DNA of 64,000 nucleotides from Sphingosinicella sp. LHD-64 (GTDB lineage: Bacteria > Pseudomonadota > Alphaproteobacteria > Sphingomonadales > Sphingomonadaceae), in the NCBI RefSeq assembly GCF_031157375.1, contig NZ_JAVIFV010000003.1:1004001-1068000 (forward strand), given 5' to 3'. Under the pieces are notes generated by a model. That model did not search any database. It was given only the letters and a program-made list of their open reading frames with translations, and was not told the DNA's origin. Position numbers and translations under genes: made by a program. Within the stretch, counting starts at the first letter, position 1. Each line of letters opens with the position of its first letter. Shown in pieces: positions 8,730 through 17,576 of this stretch.

Positions 8730-10851
8730 TCGAGAGCGTGAACACCGGGCCGTAGAAGCGGTCGCGGTCCTCGGTGAACAGGATGTTGCTCTCCGTCGGG
8801 TTGCGCCGTCCGTCGAAGAAGGTGCGGCTGAAGCTCTCGTTGGTGTCGAGGATGTTGTCGACGCTGGCCCGGACGGTCAGCCCCATCACGTCCTTGTGCT
8901 CGATGAAGACGCCCAGGCTCCCCGGTGTGTCGAGGAAGCGGAAGCGCTGGTCGAGCCGGAAGCCCGCCGACTGCCGGAACTGCTCGAACGTCGCGCCCCA
9001 CGCCCAAGCGGTGCGCGGCACGTCGTGGCGGAAGTTGACCTCGATCTCGCGCGTCTCGACCTCGTTGAATGCCCGGCGCCGGCCGGTGAGCGGGTCGCGC
9101 AGCGAGGTCCGTTCCAGCTCGATGTTCATGTCGACCTTGGCGCCGCGCCAGCCCAATGGATCGAAGTTGAACGTGCTGGTCCATTGCACGCCGTAGCGCC
9201 GCGCCGTGGCCTCCAGATTGCCGGGCGCCTGGCCGGTCTCGCCGATCGGGATGATGTCGACCACGTCGCTCACCAGCCGACCGAACACCCGCGCCGTCGC
9301 CGTGCCCCAAGGGCCCAGGTTGCGGGTCGCCTGGACCTGCGCATTCCAGCTCTGCGGCGGCACCAGATTGGCATTGCCGGCATCTTGCGTCCCGCCGCTC
9401 ACGTTGGCCGAGGCGACGAAGTCGAAGAAGTCGAGCTGGTCGACGGCCCGCTCGAGCCGGGCGCTCACGTCCCACCCATCGGCCGGCCGCCAGGCGAGGT
9501 TGAGGAAGCCCTTGGGCCGGTAGAAGGTGCGGTCGAGGCCGCCGGCGCCGTCCTGCACCAGGTTCGAATATTCCCCGCCGAGCGCGAGCTGCAGCGTCAG
9601 ATTGAGGGCAAGCTGGCGTCCGTAGGTCAGGATCGCCTCGCCGCGCCGCTCCTCGACGGTCGCCTCTGAATTGGGAAAGGGCACCGCCACGAACTCGCCC
9701 GCGGCGTTGAGGGCGAAGAGGCCGCTCTCGACGTCGAGCCGGTTGACCGCGCCTTCGAGGCTCACCTGCCAGTCGTTCGGCCCGCCACGCCAGCGATATT
9801 CGCCGCGCAGGATCGTTTCGGCCTCGTCGGCGGTCTGGGTGAAGCGCTCGCCCTCGGTCGGTCGGCCGTCGCTGAATTCGGTGACCAGGGTCTGGCGATA
9901 GGGGCTGTGTTCGGCGCGGTGCAGGCCGATCAGCTTCAGCCGTCCACCGCCCAGACCGAATTCATAGTCGCCGCCGAGCTCGTAATTATGTTCGCGCTCG
10001 CGTTCCCTCAGGCGCCGGTCGCGGTCGGGCTGGCCGGGGCCGGAGCGGAAGGAATCCTCGCCGAGATCGATGCTGTAGAGCGCGAAGGCGGCATTGGCGT
10101 TGAGGATCGATCCGTCGCCGAAGGTGCGCCGGATCGTGCCGGCCAGCCGCGGCTGCTCCTCATTGACGGACAGCACCTCGTCGCGCCGGTCGAGCACCAC
10201 GCCCGCGGGCGTCGTCACGATCTCCGGCCCGGCATTGCCGTTGCGGCGGCTCACATTGGCGAGGCTCAGCGTGTACTGGGTGCCGCCGAGCGACCCGTTG
10301 ATCGAGATCTCGCCGTCGAGCACGCGCGGCGGTGTTCGCCGGGCCCGGATCTGCGGCCGCCACACGAAATTGCCGGCGAGGCCCTGGCTCAGTGTCACGA
10401 CATTCGCGACCTGACCGGTCAGGCCGGAAATGTTCAGCGTCGCGCCGTCGACGATCTCGATCCGGGCGACATTGGCGGCGCTGATCCGCCCGAGCTCGGT
10501 GAAGATGTCGACCGACTTGGAATTGAACCGCTCGCCGTTGATCAGCACGTTGCCGGTGGCTTGGCCAAGCCCGCGCCGCTCCGTATCGCCCTCGTCGATC
10601 GCGAAGCCCGGGAGGTTGTTCAGCATGTCGAGTGCGCTGCGCGGCGCGAAGCGGGCGAAGTCGGCGGGCGCATAGGTGCGCGTGCCGTTGCTGGCGGTGC
10701 CTTGCGGCGCTGCGGCCTCGGCGGCGGACGGCGCGGGGACGGGCGGCGCCTCACTTGCTTCCTGCGCAAAGGCGGGCGCCCCCGATCCGAGCATGGCCAG
10801 CACGAGCATCGGACGTCCGTGCGGCGTTATGCGCGACCGCGCCGTCAGCAT
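8713..10851 (-). CDS. TonB-dependent outer-membrane receptor
   Basis: A 712-residue outer-membrane receptor. It has a signal peptide ending near AFAQEA, an acidic/proline linker, and a plug domain (FAPRSALDMLNNLPGF, then NGERFNSKSVDIFTELGRI, ANVARIEIVDGA). A long beta-barrel follows, with paired aromatic strands and periplasmic turns. The last residues are SISGTI, lacking the usual C-terminal Phe. The substrate is unknown. Start at ATG 10851 with a GGGAGGGG sequence about 8 bases upstream. The frame stays open 345 codons further upstream, but there it runs antisense to the divergent SDR gene, so I reject that extension. Confidence 0.88.
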   Translation of the reverse strand: MLTARSRITPHGRPMLVLAMLGSGAPAFAQEASEAPPVPAPSAAEAAAPQGTASNGTRTYAPADFARFAPRSALDMLNNLPGFAIDEGDTERRGLGQATGNVLINGERFNSKSVDIFTELGRISAANVARIEIVDGATLNISGLTGQVANVVTLSQGLAGNFVWRPQIRARRTPPRVLDGEISINGSLGGTQYTLSLANVSRRNGNAGPEIVTTPAGVVLDRRDEVLSVNEEQPRLAGTIRRTFGDGSILNANAAFALYSIDLGEDSFRSGPGQPDRDRRLREREREHNYELGGDYEFGLGGGRLKLIGLHRAEHSPYRQTLVTEFSDGRPTEGERFTQTADEAETILRGEYRWRGGPNDWQVSLEGAVNRLDVESGLFALNAAGEFVAVPFPNSEATVEERRGEAILTYGRQLALNLTLQLALGGEYSNLVQDGAGGLDRTFYRPKGFLNLAWRPADGWDVSARLERAVDQLDFFDFVASANVSGGTQDAGNANLVPPQSWNAQVQATRNLGPWGTATARVFGRLVSDVVDIIPIGETGQAPGNLEATARRYGVQWTSTFNFDPLGWRGAKVDMNIELERTSLRDPLTGRRRAFNEVETREIEVNFRHDVPRTAWAWGATFEQFRQSAGFRLDQRFRFLDTPGSLGVFIEHKDVMGLTVRASVDNILDTNESFSRTFFDGRRNPTESNILFTEDRDRFYGPVFTLSISGTI

Positions 10852-11058
10852 TCCCAGGTCCCCTCCCGCCTGCGCGCCAACCCGGCCGCTACGTATGTGG
10901 CATAGCGCGGGCGAACATGAATGCGAGCCTAACAGACACGCCTGCGAAACGATCCGCTCGACCAACCGGCGGCCATGTTCGACGAAGAGGTTATTGCGAA
11001 CGCCTGGCTTGGGAACGGCCGGCACGATGGTCGGTTCTGGCTTCGCAGGAGAGAAGCC

Positions 11059-11916
11059 ATGTCCGACACCGAAACCGTCGAACGGATCCGCGAGGATGCG
11101 CTGCCGGGCCATGAGAGCAAGCTCGAGCCCAAGCCCGATTGGGCGCCCTTCTATCCGGGCTCCGGCCGTCTCGCAGGCAAGGTCGCCATCGTCACCGGCG
11201 CCGACAGCGGCATCGGGCGCGCCGTCGCCGCCCTGTTCGCCCGCGAAGGCGCCGACATCGCCATCGTCTACCTCTGCGAACATGACGACGCGGCCAGGAC
11301 GAAGGCGATCGTCGAGGCCGAGGGTCGCAAGGCGATCACCCTCGCCGGCGATCTCGGCGGGAAGGATTTCTGCGACCGCGTCGTCGCCGAGACGGTGCAG
11401 CAGCTCGGCAGTCTCCATATCCTCGTCAACAATGCGGGCGAGCAGCACGCCGACAAGGAGATCACCGACATCACCGAGCAGCAGCTGAAGCGCACCTTCC
11501 AGACCAACATCTTCTCGATGTTCTTCCTGGTCCAAGCCGCGCGGCTCCACCTGGGGAAAGGCGCCGCCATCATCAATTGCACCTCGGTAACCAGCTATCA
11601 GGGCTCGAAGGAGCTGCTCGACTACAGTTCGACCAAGGGGGCGATCACCGCCTTCACGCGCGCCTTGTCGGAAAACCTCGTCGGCGACGGCATCCGCGTG
11701 AACGCGGTCGCGCCCGGCCCGATCTGGACGCCGCTCAACCCTTCCGGCGGTGCGAGCCCCGAGAAGCTCGCCACGTTCGGCGAGAAGACGCCGATGGGCC
11801 GCCCCGGCCAGCCCAACGAGGTCGCGCCGAGCTTCCTGTTCCTCGCCTGCGAGGACAGCCGCTACATGTCCGGTCAGGTGTTGCATCCCAATGGCGGCAC
11901 GATCGTCGGAAGCTAG
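11059..11916 (+). CDS. SDR family oxidoreductase (YghA/GsiB-type)
   Basis: A 285-residue NAD(P)-dependent dehydrogenase of the classical short-chain dehydrogenase type, with the N-terminal extension common in stress-related SDRs (PDWAPFYPGSGRLAGK). The Rossmann motif TGADSGIG is at residues 46-53, NNAG follows, and the catalytic YSSTK gives the YxxxK pair. The C-terminal VLHPNGG is typical of this subgroup. Start at ATG 11059 with AGGAG seven bases upstream. It is divergent from the TonB receptor at 8713-10851, with 207 bases between, in which I see no clear operator. The natural substrate is unknown. Confidence 0.9.
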   Translation: MSDTETVERIREDALPGHESKLEPKPDWAPFYPGSGRLAGKVAIVTGADSGIGRAVAALFAREGADIAIVYLCEHDDAARTKAIVEAEGRKAITLAGDLGGKDFCDRVVAETVQQLGSLHILVNNAGEQHADKEITDITEQQLKRTFQTNIFSMFFLVQAARLHLGKGAAIINCTSVTSYQGSKELLDYSSTKGAITAFTRALSENLVGDGIRVNAVAPGPIWTPLNPSGGASPEKLATFGEKTPMGRPGQPNEVAPSFLFLACEDSRYMSGQVLHPNGGTIVGS

Positions 11917-12006
11917 GGCCTGCAGCCCTAACCAGCGGCTGCCAAGGCCGCTTCCGCCGCTTCGCGTCTTGGGCTAGGCTGCGCACAAGCAGACAGGAGG
12001 GGCGCC

Positions 12007-12441
12007 TTGCGGACTTTTCTCGGAATTCTCGTTGGGCTCATCGCCGCGCTGGTGGTGCAGGCCTGTTCCGACATCGTCGGCAACCTGCTCTATCCGACCG
12101 GCGTCACCGACATGTTCAACCGCGCTCAGGTGACCGAGGCGTTCGCCAACCGTCCGGTCGGCGCGTTGCTCATCACCGTCGCCGGCTATTTCCTCGCCGC
12201 CCTGATCGGCGGCTGGCTCGCCCGGCGCATTTCGGCGCAGGGCTGGACGGTCTGGGTACCGGCCGGCCTCATGGTGCTGATGGCGATCATCATCGTCTTC
12301 GCCTATCCGCTGCCGGCCTGGACCTGGTTCGCCAGCCTTGCCGCGCCGCTGATCGGCGGGCTGATCGCCCGCCATCTCGGCCCCGATCCGGTCGCGGCGG
12401 CGCCGGCGGCCGAGGAGACCCCGGTTGACGCGGACCTATAG
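12007..12441 (+). CDS. hypothetical four-helix membrane protein
   Basis: A 144-residue protein with four predicted membrane helices: residues about 3-24, 50-70, 79-98 and 100-120. Between helices 1 and 2 lies a soluble loop ([21 protein letters not shown]), and the tail is Ala/Pro-rich and acidic. I do not recognise a family. The start is TTG at 12007, supported by AGGAGG six bases upstream. Its 3' end overlaps the DUF962 gene by 17 bases, so the two are likely co-translated. Confidence 0.7.
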   Translation: MRTFLGILVGLIAALVVQACSDIVGNLLYPTGVTDMFNRAQVTEAFANRPVGALLITVAGYFLAALIGGWLARRISAQGWTVWVPAGLMVLMAIIIVFAYPLPAWTWFASLAAPLIGGLIARHLGPDPVAAAPAAEETPVDADL

Positions 12442-12772
12442 CAGCTTCGCCGAATTCTGGCCTTTCTACCTGCGCGAGCATTCCCGCCCGCAAACCCGCG
12501 CGCTCCATTATATCGGCACCAGTCTGGTCGTGCTGCTCGCGGTCGCTGCCCCGATAACCGGCAATTGGTGGTTGCTCGCCGCGATCCCGGTCGCCGGCTA
12601 CGGCTTCGCCTGGGCCGCCCATTTCAGGGTCGAGCGCAACCGTCCTGCGACCTTCACCTATCCCCTGTGGTCGCTCGCCGCCGATTTCCGGATGTGGGCC
12701 CTCTGGCTCGCCGGCCGCCTCGGCCCCGAGCTCGAACGCGCGGGCGTCGCTCCGGAGCCGCACGCGCGCTGA
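12425..12772 (+). CDS. DUF962 / Mpo1-like membrane protein
   Basis: A 115-residue protein of the DUF962 family, whose yeast member Mpo1 is an iron-dependent dioxygenase of 2-hydroxy fatty acids. Conserved N-terminal [21 protein letters not shown] contains the family's first His pair. Then come two membrane helices, [20 protein letters not shown] with the second His region, and a short basic tail. The start is TTG at 12425, inside the end of the preceding gene. Enzyme activity is a family-level inference; only the conserved His/Glu pattern is seen here. Confidence 0.82.
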   Translation: MTRTYSSFAEFWPFYLREHSRPQTRALHYIGTSLVVLLAVAAPITGNWWLLAAIPVAGYGFAWAAHFRVERNRPATFTYPLWSLAADFRMWALWLAGRLGPELERAGVAPEPHAR

Positions 12773-12987
12773 GCGTCCGCGAGTGGTCGAAACCGGCCAC
12801 CTGTCCGCCAGCGGACAACCAAGAACTGGGAAATCTCGCCGTTTGTTGGCGTCTGTTCATCGGCGCGAAAGATAGCGCCAAGCCAAGAATCGCAGTTTTC
12901 TGCCATTTTCAGCACTTGGCACGGTCCCTGCTGAGCTGTTGGCATGATCGCCGGATGGTCCGGGGATCAGGAAACAGGAGACCTCAA

Positions 12988-13098
12988 ATGTCGCTGTCTT
13001 ACGCCAATCTGCAGAACGTCGCTCTCTCGGTCCTCGGTGCGCTGGTCGCGAGCAGCATGTTCGTTTCCGCGGCGGTGGGTTCGGCCACGCTCATCTGA
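12988..13098 (+). CDS. tiny single-helix membrane protein
   Basis: A 36-residue open frame starting at an ATG with AGGAG seven bases upstream. It encodes a polar head (MSLSYANLQNVA), one hydrophobic helix (LSVLGALVASSMFVSAAVG) and a three-to-five-residue tail. The ribosome site and a 66-base gap to the PspC gene on the same strand support it as a real gene, possibly in one transcript with pspC. No function is known to me. The 215 bases upstream (12773-12987) hold no gene that I can see and probably contain the promoter. Confidence 0.55.
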   Translation: MSLSYANLQNVALSVLGALVASSMFVSAAVGSATLI

Positions 13099-13164
13099 CG
13101 GGGCCGTTCCTTCCACCAGCTTCCAACCGATTTCGAACCCAGAAAGACCACAGGACTTACGACC

Positions 13165-13353
13165 ATGAACAGCGGTTATGCCCTCGACAGAAGCAACGGC
13201 AAGGTGCTCGGTGTGTGCGCGGGCCTTGCGCGGACCACCGGCTGGGATCCCCTCGTGATCCGGATCGGCGTGGTGCTCGCCACCCTGTTCGCCTTGGGGC
13301 CGTTGGCGATCGTCGCCTACGTCCTCATCGCCTGGCTCGCCAACGATCGCTGA
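13165..13353 (+). CDS. PspC domain protein
   Basis: A 62-residue stand-alone PspC domain. The N-terminal YALDRSNGKVLGVCAGLARTTGWDPLVIRIG is the family signature, followed by a single membrane segment (VVLATLFALGPLAIVAYVLIAWL in part). PspC domains sense or respond to envelope stress with PspB and PspA, but no other psp gene is visible nearby. This short version is common in alphaproteobacteria, where it may act independently. It follows the tiny membrane protein at 12988-13098. Confidence 0.85.
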   Translation: MNSGYALDRSNGKVLGVCAGLARTTGWDPLVIRIGVVLATLFALGPLAIVAYVLIAWLANDR

Positions 13354-13383
13354 GCCAGATCCGTCAAAGCCCTGCCGGTCCGG

Positions 13384-13515
13384 CTAACGGATCGGCAGGA
13401 AGAGACCCAGGATCGCAAGCGCAGCCCCAATTGCCGAGACGATCAGGGCCACCCGCGAAATCTGTGCCGCCCGCCGCGCCTCGGCGATCGCTTCTTCCAG
13501 CTCCTCTTCGGAAAT
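13384..13515 (-). CDS. possible small tail-anchored protein with non-standard start
   Basis: The minus frame ending in TAG at 13386-13384 encodes a convincing small protein: an acidic helix (SEEELEEAIAEARRAAQISR), then a hydrophobic segment (VALIVSAIGAALAILGLFL) and PIR at the end. The frame has no ATG, GTG or TTG upstream of the acidic helix before it is closed by a stop. The best candidate start is ATT at 13515 with GGAG six bases upstream, giving 43 residues; a CTG at 13530 is the alternative. It begins 11 bases after the HicB-like gene. It could equally be the tail of a gene broken by a frameshift. Confidence 0.35.
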   Translation of the reverse strand: MSEEELEEAIAEARRAAQISRVALIVSAIGAALAILGLFLPIR

Positions 13516-13526
13516 GACCCGCTCCG

Positions 13527-13769
13527 TCAGGCCGGAATCGGGCGCGCCGTCAGCCCGGGGCTCACCATCGTGCCGCTTTTCGCCGCCGGCGCCGGCGGCT
13601 CCACCCCGTCGGTCGCATAGCCGGCCAGCGCCTCGTCGAGCGCCCGCCTCGCCTCGTGCAGCGCCTCGTCATGATCGGATCCGAGCGCGGTAACGCCCGG
13701 CAGGTCCGGGAAGGTGGCGATCACCAGCCCGTCGTAACGCGTTGCAAGCTGAACGGCATAGCTGACCAT
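13527..13769 (-). CDS. HicB-like antitoxin domain protein, short and without a HicA partner
   Basis: An 80-residue protein. Residues 1-60 are a HicB-type partial RNase-H fold: YAVQLATRYDGLVIATFPDLPG, then SDHDEALHEARRALDEAL and the DG turn. Full HicB antitoxins continue into a DNA-binding domain, but here the protein ends after a short Pro-rich tail (SPGLTARPIPA). Start ATG 13769 has AAGGAG about 7 bases upstream. No HicA toxin gene is seen on either side. It may be a truncated antitoxin or a HicB-fold protein with another role. Confidence 0.7.
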   Translation of the reverse strand: MVSYAVQLATRYDGLVIATFPDLPGVTALGSDHDEALHEARRALDEALAGYATDGVEPPAPAAKSGTMVSPGLTARPIPA

Positions 13770-13888
13770 CGTCAGTCTCCTTGAACCGTCCGATCGCCCC
13801 CAAAACGCGACTCGCGGCGAGCGGCCCCTAGCGAAACAAATCCTTCATGTTGATGGAGGCGGAGTCAAATCGCCCCGCCTCCGCATCC

Positions 13889-16321
13889 TCAGAATTGCGT
13901 CCGGACGGTCACGCCCCACGTCCGGGGGTCGCCCGGCTGGCCGACGACGAGGCCGGTATTGCCGGACTGGGTGGCGAGCACCTCGAAATAGTCCTCGTCG
14001 AAGGCGTTGCGGACCCAGGCCATCACCTCCCAGCCGTCATCCACCCGGAAACCGAGCCGGAAATTGGCGAGGCCATAGCCTGCGATGTCGGTATAGGCCG
14101 AGCGCGACGGGTTGGACGAGAAGCGCGAGCGGTAGCTGGCGTCGAACCCGAGGTAGATTTCGCCGTCGAGGCCGAACAGCCGCTGCGGCAGCGCATATTC
14201 GCCGCCGAACGCGCCCGCCCAGCGCGACACGCCCGGCAGCCATTGCCCGGAAATGTCGCAATTGGGCGGGCTGACCCCGCCGGGCGTCCCCGGCGCGCTC
14301 GGCACCGGCCCGCTCGCGCCGCCGGACAGCTCGGGCGGGCAGGGGGCGTCGGTGAAGCGCACGTAGCTGGCGTCGGTGAAGGCGCCGTTGAAGTAGAGGC
14401 TGAGGCCGCGGACCGGCCGAGCCGAGACCTCGAGCTCGAAGCCGCGCGTGCGCACCTTGTCCGCATTGGCGAGATAGCCGCGCAGCACGCCCAGCTGGCC
14501 GTTGGTGACGGTCGCCTGGTAATCCTCGATCTCGGTCCAGAAGCCGGTGAAGTTCACCGTCAGCCGCCGGTCGAAGAACTGGGTCTTCAGCCCCGCCTCG
14601 AAATGGTTGACCGTCTCCGGATCGACCGTCGCGACGGCGAGGATCGGATTGTTGTTCGCATCGAGCGGGAGGCCGGAGAGGTTGATGCCGCCCGATTTGA
14701 ACGCCCGCGCATAGGTCGCATAGGCGAGGATGTCGTCGGTGAGGTCGTACGACACCGTGAAGTCCCACGAGAAGTTCCAGTCGGAGAAGCTCGGCTCGTA
14801 GCTCTGCGGCGCGAGCACCCCGCGCTGGTCGCTGGTGAGCGGCGTGCCGGTGCCATTGGTCACCACCGCCACATAGGATCCGTCCTTCTTGTCGTAGTTG
14901 ATCCGGATGCCCGGCTGGAGCCGCAGTCGGTCGGTCACCCGCCAGCCGATCTGGGCGAAGGCGGCGAGGCTGGTCGTCCTCAGCCAGATGTCGTTCTCCG
15001 ACCTCAGGCCGTCGAGCACCGCGGGGTTGCAGGCATTGGCGGTCGGCGGGTTGCAGCCGCTGGAGCCCGGCGGAACGTTGCCGGGGTTCAAAAGCCAGCG
15101 GCTCGCCGCCGGCCCCTGTTCCTGGGCGCCGGTCGTGTGCTGGCGCTGGTAGTAAGCGAAGGCGCCTGCCACATAGTCGAGCCGGCCGCTGGACCCGGCA
15201 TAGCGCAGCTCCTGCGAATACTGGTTCTGCCGGGAGGGGTTGGCCGACACGGTGGTGATCGGCAGGCCGGTGAAGTCGCGGTCGTTCGACGGTCCCCAGT
15301 TCCAGAACCGCCACGCCGAGACCGAGGTCAGCGTGCCCGGCCCGATGTTCCATTCGGCCCTGAGCGCGACGCCGCCGATCTCCTGGAAGGCCGAGAGCGG
15401 CGTGTCGAGGTCGGTCAGGCGGTCGAACGGATCGGTGCTCGGTGGCGCATAGCCGAAGGCGGCGGCGAGCCCGGCGAACTGCCGGTTCAGCGGCCGCTGC
15501 GTCGCGCCCTCGCGCACGTAGATCTGGACGCAGCATTCCGGGTCCTGGCGGTTGTAATCGGCGGACAGGGTCAGGTTGAGGTTGTCGGTCGCCCGCCACA
15601 GCAGCTGGCCGCGCAGGCCGAGATTGTCCTGCTCGTTGACCCAGCGATCGGTGGTGACGTTGTAGACCGTGCCGCGCCGGTGCGAGCGCGCGGCGGCGAC
15701 GCGGAAGGCGAGGACGTCGTCGACGATCGGCCCGGAAAAGGACGCGCCCGCGTTCACATAATCGAGATTGCCGATCGTCACCTGCGCCCGCCCTTCGAAA
15801 TCGAAGCTCGGCGCCCGGGTGGTGACGTTGACCGCGCCGGCGGTCGTGTTCTTGCCGTAGAGCGTGCCCTGCGGCCCGCGCAGCACCTCGATCCGCTCGA
15901 CGTCGAGGAAATCGAAGGTCGTGACCGCGATACGGCTGTAATAGACCTGGTCGATATAGACGCCGACGCCCTGCTCGATGCCGTCATTGGTGAGGCCGAA
16001 CGGTGCGCCCAAACCGCGGATATTGGCCGCCGAGTTGCGCGGATTGGTCGAGTAGAATTGCAGGCTCGGCTGAATCTGGGTCAGCCGCAGCACGTTGACG
16101 CTGCCGGTCGCATCGAGCTGCTCGCTGCCGATCACCGAAACCGCGATCGGCACGTCCTGCAGGTTCTCGTTCCGGCGCCGCGCAGTGATGACGATGTCGT
16201 CGTTCGGTCCGGCCGCGACCGGCGTGGCGGGCGGCGGCTCCTCGTTCTGGGCGAAGGCGGGGACGGCGCCCAGCGCGAGCGCCGAGGCGGTGGACGACAG
16301 AAGAACGGTGCGTGCGATCAT
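13889..16321 (-). CDS. TonB-dependent outer-membrane receptor
   Basis: An 810-residue receptor with all expected parts. Residues 1-25 are a signal peptide ending PAFAQ. A TonB-box-like DIVITARRRNENLQDVPIAV follows at residues 42-61. The plug domain has NIRGLG, VYIDQVYYSR and VERIEVLRGPQGTLYGKNTTAGAVNV. A 22-strand barrel then ends in WGVTVRTQF with C-terminal Phe. This Sphingomonas-rich subgroup often takes up complex organic compounds, but no substrate can be named. AGGAG lies upstream of ATG 16321. It is separated by 62 bases from the upstream transporter gene on the same strand. Confidence 0.93.
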   Translation of the reverse strand: MIARTVLLSSTASALALGAVPAFAQNEEPPPATPVAAGPNDDIVITARRRNENLQDVPIAVSVIGSEQLDATGSVNVLRLTQIQPSLQFYSTNPRNSAANIRGLGAPFGLTNDGIEQGVGVYIDQVYYSRIAVTTFDFLDVERIEVLRGPQGTLYGKNTTAGAVNVTTRAPSFDFEGRAQVTIGNLDYVNAGASFSGPIVDDVLAFRVAAARSHRRGTVYNVTTDRWVNEQDNLGLRGQLLWRATDNLNLTLSADYNRQDPECCVQIYVREGATQRPLNRQFAGLAAAFGYAPPSTDPFDRLTDLDTPLSAFQEIGGVALRAEWNIGPGTLTSVSAWRFWNWGPSNDRDFTGLPITTVSANPSRQNQYSQELRYAGSSGRLDYVAGAFAYYQRQHTTGAQEQGPAASRWLLNPGNVPPGSSGCNPPTANACNPAVLDGLRSENDIWLRTTSLAAFAQIGWRVTDRLRLQPGIRINYDKKDGSYVAVVTNGTGTPLTSDQRGVLAPQSYEPSFSDWNFSWDFTVSYDLTDDILAYATYARAFKSGGINLSGLPLDANNNPILAVATVDPETVNHFEAGLKTQFFDRRLTVNFTGFWTEIEDYQATVTNGQLGVLRGYLANADKVRTRGFELEVSARPVRGLSLYFNGAFTDASYVRFTDAPCPPELSGGASGPVPSAPGTPGGVSPPNCDISGQWLPGVSRWAGAFGGEYALPQRLFGLDGEIYLGFDASYRSRFSSNPSRSAYTDIAGYGLANFRLGFRVDDGWEVMAWVRNAFDEDYFEVLATQSGNTGLVVGQPGDPRTWGVTVRTQF

Positions 16322-16383
16322 GATCTTGCTCCTGGATCATGCTCGCCTCCGGTCGTCCGGTCGGCAGCGGGATGTGAACGGTT

Positions 16384-17154
16384 TCAGGCCGAAAGGGCGC
16401 GATAGACTCCGTAGAGGCTGGTCAGGGTCAGCAGCACGCCGACCAGCACCAGCAATATCTTCGGCCGCGCCTTCTTGGCGAAGATCGCGCCCAGCGGCGC
16501 GGCGGCGATACCGCCGATCAGGAGGCCGACCGTCGCGGTGGTGAAGGCGGCCCAGCCCAGCTGGGTGATGAAAGTGGCCGAGATCGTGGCGGTGACGAAG
16601 AACTCGGCGCTGTTGACGGTACCGATCGTCCGGCGCGGCTCGGTGCCCTGGACGAGCAGGTTGCCGGTCACCACCGGTCCCCAGCCGCCGCCGCCCGCCG
16701 CGTCGAGGAAGCCGCCGGCGAGGCCCAGCGGCTCGACCACCTTGGGCGGCTTGTGCTGCGGCGGATAGGGGCGCAGGCCCCGCCAGAGCAGGAAGAGGCC
16801 GATGAGGGCGAGATAGGCGAGCACGGCCGGCCGCGCGGCGTCCGCATGGATGTTGCTCAGCACATAGGCGCCAAGCGCCCCGCCGATCGTGCCCGGGACG
16901 GCGATCCGCGCGAACAGCCGCCAGTCGACATTCTTGTGGATCGCATGACTGATTCCGGACGCGCCGGTGGTGAAGGTCTCGACCGTGTGCACGCCCGCCG
17001 AGGCCGCAGCCGGCGGCACGCCGAGCCCGAGCAGGATCGAAGTCGAGATGACGCCGAAGGCCATGCCGAGCGCGCCGTCGATCAGCTGGGCGGCAAAGCC
17101 GGCGGCGATGAAGGCGAGCAGGCTGGCGACATCGATCGCCGCGAGATCGGGCAT
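16384..17154 (-). CDS. TSUP family transporter (TauE/SafE type)
   Basis: A 256-residue inner-membrane protein with about seven to eight helices in two repeats. The family's GALGMAFGVISTS and SAGVHTVETFTTGASG lie in the first half, and GGFLDAAGGGGWGPVVTGNLL with TVNSAEFFVT in the second. TSUP proteins carry small anions, often sulfite, sulfonates or organic acids. The gene lies 43 bases after a YezD-family gene, a pairing consistent with sulfur metabolism (inference). The start is the ATG at 17154. Confidence 0.88.
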   Translation of the reverse strand: MPDLAAIDVASLLAFIAAGFAAQLIDGALGMAFGVISTSILLGLGVPPAAASAGVHTVETFTTGASGISHAIHKNVDWRLFARIAVPGTIGGALGAYVLSNIHADAARPAVLAYLALIGLFLLWRGLRPYPPQHKPPKVVEPLGLAGGFLDAAGGGGWGPVVTGNLLVQGTEPRRTIGTVNSAEFFVTATISATFITQLGWAAFTTATVGLLIGGIAAAPLGAIFAKKARPKILLVLVGVLLTLTSLYGVYRALSA

Positions 17155-17197
17155 GCGAGAACCCTTCGGTGGATTGCGGGGCGAAAGCCCGGTGGCG

Positions 17198-17365
17198 CTA
17201 TTTCGCCAGTCGTCGTTTCTCGGTCACGTCGAGCTGGACGACGCGGCCCTCATGGATGGTGACCGCGATCGAGCCGAAGCGGATGCGCTGCAGACAGTCG
17301 CGAATCGCCGCCAAAGCGTCCTCCGGGGCTGCGGCCGAAGGGAGGGCGCGGGTGAGCTGGGACAT
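17198..17365 (-). CDS. YezD family small protein (DUF2292)
   Basis: A 55-residue protein. The core ALAAIRDCLQRIRFGSIAVTIHEG followed by RVVQLDVTEKRRL matches the YezD family, often encoded with sulfur-assimilation genes in other bacteria. I chose ATG 17365, with AGGAG seven bases upstream. The ATG two codons earlier lies directly against the same AGGAG and is unlikely. Longer upstream readings have no ribosome site. A possible -35 TTGTCA is seen upstream, but no clear -10. It probably shares a transcript with the TSUP gene. Confidence 0.78.
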   Translation of the reverse strand: MSQLTRALPSAAAPEDALAAIRDCLQRIRFGSIAVTIHEGRVVQLDVTEKRRLAK

Positions 17366-17576
17366 CGGCATTCTCCTGGTCTGGAGGGTAGCGACTCGCG
17401 GTACGCGCAGGCATAGAAGATACTCTACCTGTGCAGTTGACAATGCTCGGGCGACCAGCCGATGTCAATTTGAGCCGGGCCGCGACTGCAAGTTTGGAGG
17501 AATCTTGCCCTCGGCGTCGTCTGGAGAGTGATTAACCGCGGATAACAGCGTCATTCAGGACGGTTTCAATCGCGGT

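Noticed and set aside
10852-11886. N-terminal extension of the TonB receptor frame to 11886
   Set aside because: It runs antisense through the SDR gene. The receptor's signal peptide and ribosome site place the start at 10851.
13847-16405. 852-codon + strand frame opposite the second TonB receptor
   Set aside because: Antisense shadow. The receptor has signal peptide, plug, barrel and terminal Phe.
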